DNA of 64,000 nt from Apostichopus japonicus (taxonomy: Eukaryota > Echinodermata > Holothuroidea > Aspidochirotida > Stichopodidae): positions 6,491,001-6,555,000 of the forward strand of contig NC_092570.1 in the NCBI RefSeq assembly GCF_037975245.1, in the 5' to 3' direction. The position numbers were made by a program, and so were the translations under genes. Within the stretch, counting starts at the first letter, position 1; every line of letters begins with the position of its first letter. The notes below the pieces were generated by a model, which did no database searches, was not told the DNA's origin, and saw only the letters and a program-made list of their open reading frames with translations. Positions 34,500-64,000 of the stretch are shown piece by piece.

Positions 34500-34980
34500 T
34501 TTATATAAATATACTCTCAATCAAACCGCATAGGCCTACCTCTAAAACAACTCCACCCCCCATCCTCCCCAGGTTCAGCTGTACAACTTTCTCTTTCTGG
34601 CTAAAGTCCTATCAGACAGAACAACAAATTTGGGGTACATTTGACTAATCTGTGATTACACTGGTATTCAATGCAGCCTAGGCTAGCACAATTATAAATT
34701 AGCCTAGGCCTAGGCCTACTACAGGGTCCATGGTGGAACTTATTTAGGAGTAGCACTGTAGCCTAACCTTTTGACTCATTTACTAGGCCTGGGTCTACAG
34801 CTGGTCAATGACTTCTCGTGAACGTCACTTATTACATTGTCCTAAACTCCAGGTGGGTCTATCAACTACAGGTAGCCTTGGCTAGCCCTCGGCTATAGCC
34901 TAGGCCTAAAAATACAAGCACTATGTAGGCCTAACTAAAATAAGTTATATGTAGGTTAAACATGGTTTAGGCCTAGCCTA
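34500..34980. repeat. Cluster of TAGGCCTA-type palindromes
   Basis: At least six AGGCCT cores, most within TAGGCCTA or CTAGGCCTA, fall in about 480 bp, including near 34533, 34708, 34785, 34904, 34927 and 34970. The same word occurs singly elsewhere in the window (near 13631, 18578 and 50351). It is not a regular tandem array. Confidence 0.6.
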
Positions 34981-37900
34981 TAGGACTCGGATTAGGACCT
35001 TGCGTTGGGAGGTTAGTCGACCTTCTTAAACCTCACACTCACAGTCACAGTCACTCCTTTACGGTAACATTGGATGACATCAAGTAAGTTGAGAACCTGC
35101 ATATCTAACAAACTTGACTTACCAGTTAGAACTTAAAAGTCATTGACTAGGACAAGGCTTTCGTCCAAAGAACTTGATATATCCCGCACCGAACAACACA
35201 ACTTGCTGAAATTTGTTATTTTTAAAAGGATCGCTGAAGTTCGAGGGGGGTCATAATGTGCTCACGTACCAAACTTTTTGTGTTGCCAGATCGAATATCG
35301 AAAAGCTGGGATTTGTACAACACAGCAGTGTTACTAAAAAAGGCTCTGATCAGAGAGACACGCTCGCTGGGCTGGGTGATCCACAGGCAGGGTAGTAGGA
35401 AGCTTCCAAAAAGTGTGGGGGGGGGGGGACACAACATCAGAATGGTCACTTTCTGATTCCACGACCACCACTCGTTATGCTATAAACCGATAAACTGGCC
35501 AGCTCACTTAAATATATATGATATGATATATAGGGCACATTTGCTATTTTGGAAAAAAGTGGCCAGGGCACGTTCCCCAGTGCCCCTGGCCCCTACCCCG
35601 TCCACAGCACTAAAGCCTGAGACACAGGGAAGGAGGGATGAGAGTTGCATAGGTTAAGCGTAGGAAGGACTTGGGGAGTGTTAGGGAGAGGCACTGCTTG
35701 TGGTAAAGGTATGTTGGGTGAAGGGTGATGGTATGAGGAGTAATGGGTCCAAGCCTTCTGGTGATATCTGACAATGCAGTGCTAAATTTGCCATGCAAAT
35801 GAGGATGAAAACTTCGAGAGTGAAACAACGAACTAACTTTTTAGCATACCAACTTGAACTTGGGTGACAATTATATGATTTTCTTGTCACAAAGAAGGTA
35901 TTTATAAAGAACAATCACAGAAAATAATACACCAGTAATTTGTTTTTTAACTTTGGTTAACTATAGTGATATTTATTTGGAAGACAATTGACATACAAAC
36001 TTCTATAAACACAGCACAAAGGCACTACATCTTTTTTTTGTAATAGTGAAATTTTTCTTTTGTACTTTTTTTTGTGTGTGTGTTTCTTTCCATAAAATAT
36101 ATAAAATGGACCAGAAAAATCAAATAGAAAATAATATGTTCAGGAGAACGTTGTCAAATATGTTCTCTTTCGAAAACGATTAAGCAGTGAATACTTTACA
36201 GAGAATACAAGATGTGGTCTATTCACAGTTTTTCATGGGCTTGAAAATGCCATGCAAGAGCGTGAGAAAAGAATATTATGGACGATATCATAAGTATAGT
36301 AATACAAAAACAATTAAGCAAACTATTACGGAAAAAAAAATATTTACAACTGTTAGGAACGAGAAATCTGAATACACAGTAGCTAGCTTATTTCTCTGAA
36401 TACAATGAAATTGTGAAATTTATAAAGCAAAGAGCATAGTGTTCTGTATACAATAATTTGTGTAAAAGTACAATGAGTTTACCCAATGAGATGGCAAGAG
36501 GTGTAATGCTTGATTCTTTATATATAAAAAGGAATCATTTTCACTCCTATGTTTATAAAAAAAAAAAATCGCAAAGAGGTTTTTAATTTACTGATGTGTT
36601 AATTAAACTTGGATGATATAGATATGTATATATAATTTTAACCCTAGAGACCCCATTCAACATCCCGCACATTTTCAGGATTCCTTACTAATTTTATGTT
36701 CAGCGAAATATTATAGGCTCTGATTTTTTGCATCTACCTCAAAAAAGGAGGTCAGCTGGTTTTAATATCAAACTTTCTCTGCCTTTCATTTGTTTTTTAA
36801 CCCCTAGGCAATATAGACCCATCCTGACACTCTCTCACAGCTGTAAATTTCATGGTCACTAAATTTCATGGTCATTTCATGGTCACCCACAGGTGTCAAT
36901 TGGGTCCGACTACTGCATTGCCCAACCCACCCCCCCCCCCCAAACTCAATCTCAAACCATTAAATCATAAGGAGAACATGTTACAAGTTCACTGATCCTT
37001 TGCTCACATTTGAACTTTCAAACAAACCAACAATCTAGCTATGCTACCTCCTTGCTATCAAAACAAAACTTTGGAACACATCATTTTCTTTCATTCTTAA
37101 TCATACGCATTGGGTAAGTGCATGGGACGATATTGTTCAAAGTTGTGAAACACGTCTGTTCAACATTTTCCAAGTGGACACACATGACCTGTTTTGGACA
37201 CCATTTGGTATTTCCCCCTATGAAATGAAGAACTTGGGGCAGCAACGGTAGTGCCCCCTGACCAGTCCCAAGTTATATGCCAATATTTCTATTCCAATTA
37301 CACAAGTAACGTGTGAATGGTAACCAACATCTTCTGCACCGTACCTTCAAATTGCCTGGTTTCGAATCCTGCCTTCCAGCAGGTTTCTACCTGGTTTAAC
37401 TTAAAAGGTTGTCATGCAATCAACCAGAAACCAGCTAAAATGATTCCAATTTGTCAGAATTAGCCATTCCTAAATTATTTACCTATATTCCCTCAGGTAA
37501 AATTTCTGTAAAAACTGTGACCTCCCTATGTAACAGTACTGATCAGCAAGCTGGAGCAATGTGACCATCACCGGGCAGAACCTTCAAATGAGTACCATTT
37601 GTTCACTGGACAGAGTGTGTCAAGCATGGACTTGAGTGTCAATACCTTATCATGTTCACTCTCTCACATTCAAGTAAACTGGTTCCAGACATGGATAATT
37701 TTGTAATCTTATTTGCAATTTCTGTTTGTTGACACAGCTACAATCAGGTTTCAAGTACGAACATATTGTCCCCCATGGATAAGTGGATCATTCCACTCTC
37801 TCTCACACTCTCTTTCCCCATCATGTAAACTAGTTCTGGTTATCCATCATCTTATATTCTGAAATTTCTGCTTTGTCTTGGAAGTCCACAGACACAGTTG

Positions 37901-40900
37901 ACACAGTTATATTATAATACGTGTGAACATATTGTCTTACATACAATAAAATATTTACTCTCTCTCTCTGATAGTCCACAAATTCCCATCATTCCATGCC
38001 ACTCCACTCCACCCTACCATGTTCCTTCCATTTCTGTTTAGTTGATAAGATTTAAATCTAGTTCTCATTGAGCACAAATGGACTGGTTAAAACAAATTTT
38101 GTTAACTTTCACTAGAAAAAAAAAGAACATAGAAACAGCATTTCTCTGTAATAAGGCATCATGTGAATGTCACTTTTAAAGATTTAACTGATCAATGTAA
38201 TTATTAAGTAAATATCAAAATAGCATGATAAAATTTCTTGGGTGTAAGAACACTCATAAACTCATTTAAATTCAATTCTGTAATCTCTCTTAAAAAATAT
38301 TTCAAAGGCACATTTTGTAAAAGTTTATAGAACATAATACTTCTCAGGGTATTCCACACTAAATATTCATTTTCTTCAAATCAGCTCCATTGCATAGATG
38401 TGAGATAAGAATTTATTAACATTATTCGAGGTGTCATGCAACTGACTCTTAGAACAGGTGCAAACTAATTGAAATAACAAGTGCAAACTTGCCAAGAAAC
38501 TTTTAAAAAAATTTCTTAAGGCTGAGAATTCAGTATTCAAGCAACTTTAGACCAACAGCAACTGTTTCCAACTGAAAATTCACTGAATATTCAACTAGAA
38601 ACACAAACATTGAAAGGCATTTAACTAAAAACATTGAAACCAAAGAATAAAACAGCAGACCTGGTGAAATTGAATTTAGAAGAGCAAAAGATTCTCTTGC
38701 TAACAACATTTGTTTCTATAAACTTATTACAAGGCAGTTTCTATCAAAAAGTTCTTTGCACATGAAAAACTCACATGACCTGTTTTTCCTTTTTGGTTTC
38801 GTTACTTTTATTGTTGTCTGCACCAGATCTGCCGATAAACATTACCACCTTATCAAGCATTTTGATGTCAGTTGTGCAAAATGTATTAAGCAAAGCTTTC
38901 GCTCCATGGGCTGTCCTACTAGCTATATTTCATGCCAAAAGTCCACCCAAACAAAAATTGAAAGTACTCATTAGCATAACCTTGCATTTAAACCAGTTTT
39001 ATAGCCTAACGATACCTCAGAATACACTATATTCCAGACCCCTCCCCCCCCCTTTAATGGAGACGCTTAAACAACCTCAGGGCTAAACACCCTTTTCTTT
39101 TTAAATCTTTGATCAAGAGCACATCTCTCAATCTTTTCAAAGTGTAAAATTTCCTTTGTTTTGTTCAACTTTATTTGGTTCAAAGCTTAATTCCCATGGT
39201 GAATTTTTTGAGAGGGGGGTGGATTGGGGGGAGTGAGGGAGGTCCAAGTGGACACATGACTGGGGGAGAATAAATACAACAAATAGTAACTCGGACAACA
39301 TCAGCTAAAAATACAAACAGTGTCAAATTTATCTTAAGGAACCTAGTTATTCGACATATAACTACATTTTTGGTGTAAAAGAAAAGTTCTTGACAACGAA
39401 CTGGCCAATTTACCAAAGAGAAACCCTCCACATGGTTTGCAGATTTCAAAGGAAACTGTATCTTTAGGCCCAAGAAGCGTTTCCCTAGAAGTCAGAGGAT
39501 TTCTTAAGAGGCGGGAAGGCGGGATGAGCCTAACAATGCAGCATAGTTTCTATTCATCTCCACGTCCTACAACATCCCCTAAACATCAGGGACAGCTTAT
39601 CTGGAATTCTTTTTCCCAGTTGATTTTTTAATTAATTCATTAAGGCACTGTATTATCCTGTCCGGTGTTATTTAAAGTCCTGATATACGGATACTTTTTT
39701 GCATAAATTCTTGAATATTATTTACAAAATTAAAATTAAAAACAGAGAGCATATCAGCACTTTTCAAAACAAAATGATGAATTCCCAATAAAAAAAAAAA
39801 TTCAAATCAAAATTACCCCATTACATCGGGAAGGACAGATTCATTTTGTGCTGTCTAATTTCCTGCGCACTCCTGTTTAACGGAAAAAAAGGGTAAACCA
39901 AAAAAAATATCAAATTTTTTGACCCAAGGAGAATTAATTACCTGAATATTCCTTGCAGATTTAAAAAAATTCCATCAAAACTTTTATCCGTTTTTGATGG
40001 GATACACGTACATACAAATTTATGGAAAAAATAGTTTTCCAAGACACTATTGATGAATACATATTTTGAAAGAAAAACTAAATATTTTCCTGACTTTCCA
40101 AAACATATTACTGATGAATACATATTTTGAAGGGAAAAATTGTAAATATTTTCCTGAATAAACATTTTCCTCTTGGCAGTACTGGCATTTTGAAATCTTC
40201 CGTCTACAAAAGAACAATAACAAAAACATTAAAATTAAAAAACATTTCAAATAATAATTAATCTAAAATCTTCACTAAGAGATTAATGAATACATTCATT
40301 CTGGCTTCTGTGAATATCAAAAGCGACTAAATTCAATGCATTTGAGAATATAAAACTATGGGATATTCATATTTTCTGTATAAAAAAAAAACACACTTCA
40401 CAAACGGTATCTTCTAATCTTATCCACTGAATGAAGGATGTCAAAGAATACAAAATTTTAATCATCAGAAAAGTCATCAAACTAACTTTGCACCAACCAC
40501 CAAAATGGTTCTTTTTCCTGGTAAAATTAAAACATTTGTAATAAGTAATGTGCATGGATATTGCACCCTACCATAAAGCCAATTTTTGATATTTGACAAG
40601 ATAATCGATAGTTGATTCAAATCAAAAACATGATTCACCTTTCTCGCTCATGAAACTGGAGGGACTGTCCACGAACTGTCGCCTCAAATACAAAGTTCAT
40701 TTGTGGGGACTATAAGCAACAGAAAACACCTCAAGGTATACCGTCATTAAGTACCAAGTTTGAATCTTTGAGTCCTTATTTTATATGAACTTATAGTTGG
40801 TATACCTCATATTTTTAAACTTCTATGTTAATGCAACTCTTTTCTTATGTCATACATTGCATGTTAAATGCATGAGCTATGGACAGACCATAACCCTTCA

Positions 40901-42405
40901 CACTTCTTCTCAATATAAAGTCTCTAGCAGTTTTCGGCTTTCACACCATGTACACGTTGCCAGAGACTAACATTCACACACTGTTACAACATTGACGGCC
41001 AATTTCAAATAAAAGCTGACGAATAATCACGACTGCTTCTTACACAATTTTTTCGTTCAACAAATTCAAAATTATCTCCTCTACAATTTCAAGTTGAAAG
41101 AAATCCATTCTGCCATACTTACACTTCATACTGACAATTAATGTTAGTGCTTCACAAAAACAAAAAAAATGCATAATATACATAGCATAAAACTGTACAG
41201 TCTTTTGGCCACATTCTTGGCAGCAGTCTTCATCAAAAAGTACTTGATATCATGATGTGTGAAACCATTTTTTTCCTTCCCATTTGCAAAGTCAGTTAAA
41301 TACCAATCCAACCTCCATCCTGCTATACTTTCCAAACAACTACTCTCGCACTTGACACTGATCAAGAAATTTTTACTAAACCAGTCTGTAGTTCAGAATC
41401 TCGCAAAAGGTAGTAGTACCATTTCAAATGAACAATTCCAATTAAATTTCAGTCTTTACAACAACAAAAAGTTTGCGTGTAAGTAAAATTGATATACATC
41501 AAGCAAACTGTTTAAACTCCTGCCATGGTATCACAATAATCTCTCTGACCACAAACCTCAAGAATAAACCTCAAAGGAATAAGTTGATGATAGGATGACA
41601 ATTCGATGATGTGGTATCTTTTCTTGCATGTTTGCAAAGACATTTTCTCCCCTTTACATGTTTACATATAAAACATTTTCATCTTTCTAAGGCACCAAAA
41701 TGAAGGCAATAATTTATTCTTCTAATATCAAAATTCAGGTAAAATATGGGAAAAACGGCTACAAATGCAGTGAGTGAGAGTAATAAAGGTTAAAAGGTCT
41801 TCAAAACCGACACTTTCTTCTTCCTCATTCCAACTGGCAGAAAAGCTAAGCTGTGAAATCCAACGTAAAGCAAGCCTCTTCAAAACTAAATAATAAAACC
41901 AAAAAATTCCTTTCGTCTTACAACCCAAGCCAAAACCACTGAGAATAAATACATATCAGTTTCAATACAATTTTGAATATCCACAACCCAATCTCTCTCT
42001 CTCTCTATTGAACAATCTCATCGAAACTTCTCTTCATCTTTAGATAGCAGGAGATACTTGAGTTATCCAAATTTGACTCGACTAAAGCAAGCTTTTTTTA
42101 TACTTCATAAAAAGGTTGCTCATGCAACATTTTGCCTTCTGAGGAAGAAATGTTTACTGGATCAGTAGTTCCACAGTTTTCAACAAATTTAGCTCGTTAT
42201 TGACTGACTTTCCACATCATAGAACTGAACGGAGAGCTTTTCAATTTCGATCAAGTTGAATATCCCTGCAAACCAGATGACTTCAAAACCATTTCTGGTA
42301 ATAGACAGAAGCAAAATGTTTTTTTCTTTACAATTTGCCATACATCTGGATAATGGCCACTTTGCTTACTGCTGCCAAAAAATAACCAAGATGGAGATCA
42401 TCTCT
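34981..42405. other. Region downstream of YAP: 3' UTR and intergenic
   Basis: About 7.4 kb of AT-rich DNA with no recognised exon on either strand. The part nearest 42405 must be the YAP 3' UTR (minus strand). Minus-strand AATAAA candidates include one near 39173 and one near 35973, but neither can be chosen. Other contents: a G-run at 35417-35428, a C-run near 36931-36941, and a short direct repeat of TTTCATGGTCA around 36848-36884. Confidence 0.45.
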
Positions 42406-61691
<19,286 letters not shown>

Positions 61692-64000
61692 CTGTAGAAG
61701 TAAAAAAACGTTACTTAGGTTTCCAGCTTTTTCGGTTGAAAGTACAAGTATGTCAAGTTATATAACTCTTGCAGTGATACGGTTAATTCTTTTAGGCTAA
61801 TAAGACTCCAGTTATGCTTTCATGTTTGATTCCAAACATGTCTTTTCGGTCATAACTAGTCTAAACTGGAAATTAATCAGATACTGTTTAAACCACATAA
61901 CTGTTGTACTGTACAGCCGCAAGGATGTTAAAAAAAAATGTGACCGACAGTAAAATCGCTTACCTAGGCTCCCAAGAAGAGGAATGTTTTTCTTGTACAT
62001 TTCTTACAAAACTGAGAGAGCTCAAAGGTCACTGATAATGGCCTCAGATTTTAGCGCAAAAAATCAATGAGACATTCAAATGTTTCAAAATGCTTTTTGA
62101 AGGTGGCCGTTAAATGCATACATGTCAAAATCCTGTGACCAATCAGTTGACTTTCTCTATCATACAGTACTTGTGGGCAAAACACTGATGACGCTTAACA
62201 CATTGAGACTGGGCGGACAATTAAAACATGGCTGTTTATAAAGTCACCAAATACTACTAAACTTGCTTCAAAGAAAATCTTTGTGGTTCTGAAACTTCAT
62301 AAAACCAAAAAATCATTGGACCTACCATACAGGTAAATAGGATTGTTAACCTTATGATGTCCATGGTTGTCAGTAACTCCAAAGACAGGTTATCAATCGA
62401 TCTAGTTAATCTTTCTATCAATCCCACTTTCACTTTCATGAACTCTCTTCCCACTCTATCTCTCCCCCAACTGAACCTATCTACATTTTTCAATTACCCA
62501 AAGAGAATGTATACACAGCACTGATCTTATATTTCCTAAAGAAGGGCAGTAATTCTTTCAACTGGTTGCCCTTCAATCCCTCCCTGTACAGTAAGTACAT
62601 TCTATTCCAATTCTCAGATCATAAACAGTTTAGTACAGATCCTAGTGTCATATAAATTTGTTGTCAAATGAACCCAAACATTTTCTGATTTTCTGCTGGC
62701 ATATTTTCAGCAAATGCCATGCACACGACCTTATGACCCTATATGATATCAATACCAAGAATTGATCCTTGAGTGGTGACAGGGCAGAATTAAGAAGCAA
62801 ACATGTGTGCAAAGGGCCAATTATCCTAAACAGCAGACTAGCTCATGTTATCAATAGTTTCACAACATTATGAATAATACCATTATTTTTTTTTCTTTCT
62901 AAAAAGTTAAATTTAATGTTTTTGACTAGTACATATTGACAAAGCAAAACATATAAGGGCAAGACTCATGTTTTGTTTTTGTCTCCTTTTCACCACACTT
63001 TGCCTTCCACCAACTGGTACCTTCTTTCAACAGGACTTTTTTTTTTTGCCTCAGTGAAAAACATTTCCAATGATTTTATTCAGTTTTAAAGAAGGGGGAA
63101 TTTTAGGAAAATATGAACAGGTGGGGAAGTGCTTTTGTACGATAAAAGTCTAGAAGAATTTCTAGCTGGATACCTCCAGGAAGAATGTTTCTGATGCTGA
63201 AAGACACATCACTGTAAATGAGAAGTTTCCAAGGGAGATTATGGTGGTAACTAATTGAACCCCAGGGGAACATTACAGGAGGTCTGTCTCAGTATGCTAT
63301 TATGTAAGAGTTTGCTATAAGAATCCAGTGGATCCATAAGTCTAAGCAATAACAAAGAAAAGAGAGAAATTGGACAGACAACTAACTCCCTTTCAGTATA
63401 AATTTACATAAAAATTGTCTACACGAGTCACTCAGGATCATGTTAAACAATGGTTGATTTAAAAGGACATTGCCTATGTAGGCCATTTCTCACAGTATAG
63501 CCATCTTTACCACATAGTCCACATACATGCGTTACAGTCCTCCACAACCCACAGGTTATAAATGTGCTGACATAGTTTCGGCAAGCTATCAGTGTAACGA
63601 GTGCATACTTTCAGGTAATCTCTACAATATTTGAAGCATATCGCCGATTTTTTGACACTGGCATTCATTTCACAAATTACACACATCAGCAATGGTAACT
63701 AACTACAGGCCTGTATTAAGCTGCCATTTCTATTCAAACCCCAAATCTGTTTATAGCTCCATGGTTCTATCAATCGGAAATGAACCCTGTAAGGGAGGTT
63801 TCCGTACTTCATGCCTGTGGCTAGAATTCCTGATTTATAGGCATGCATTGTTCTAGAAAAGAATGCTAGGACAAAGTTGAGTGTGTACTGACTGACACTT
63901 AACTTCCGATCCATTCCTCAAAATAGTACAATGGTACACATGAGAATTATAAATTCCATACACAGAAAACTGCATCAGTGCAATTGACACTGTTTACTTG
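61692..64000. other. YAP intron upstream of the WW1 second-half exon
   Basis: The phase of the exon at 61691 requires a preceding exon ending with two bases of a codon, encoding the first half of WW1. I searched the minus strand of this stretch for a G-W-E then Y-F-[LI]-N exon followed by a donor and found none, so the exon is probably beyond the window. Confidence 0.5.

Overview
This is an AT-rich animal nuclear genome window with split genes (GT-AG introns up to about 13.7 kb), satellite DNA, a tRNA-derived SINE, DNA-transposon relics and many long C/G homopolymers. The gene set (ependymin-related protein, a Golgi-type sulfotransferase, PACRG, a small rhodanese, a Yorkie/YAP with two WW domains) and the repeat style suggest a marine invertebrate deuterostome. 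An echinoderm, perhaps a sea cucumber, is my best guess; this is an inference, since no species marker is visible.

Layout. 1-3262 is a satellite of about 15 units of roughly 211 bp with a recurring three-unit pattern. 3591-9102 (+) is a complete six-exon ependymin-related gene with a SINE and a TTAA-bounded MITE in its introns. 9945-10692 holds a TIR-element fragment and the broken 3' end of a LINE. 12566-15455 (+) is a two-exon type II membrane sulfotransferase whose single intron carries a 1.35-kb TIR transposon with a second element nested in it. 20274-22447 (+) is PACRG, a ciliary protein, with a consensus RFX X-box 217 bp upstream of its start. 26479-26991 is a small hAT-like element with a perfect 8-bp target duplication. 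27020-33457 (-) is a four-exon rhodanese-domain gene with a probable mitochondrial presequence. One of its introns holds a 2.5-kb repeat full of AGGTCA direct repeats, itself flanked by about 80-bp direct repeats. 34244-34330 (+) may be the last exon of an unrecognised gene. 42406-61691 (-) is the 3' part of a YAP/Yorkie gene: half of WW1, WW2, a polyproline tract, a coiled coil, the LATS/beta-TrCP phosphodegron and the PDZ-binding end. Its 5' exons, including the TEAD-binding domain, lie beyond the window.

The genes do not form an operon or an evident pathway; each has its own structure. No clearly new protein system was found. The most unusual structures are the repeat-borne nuclear-receptor-like site cluster, the higher-order satellite beside the ependymin-related gene, and a shared internal module in several TIR elements. 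All gene models were assembled by eye from reading frame, splice consensus and family resemblance; no alignment was run.
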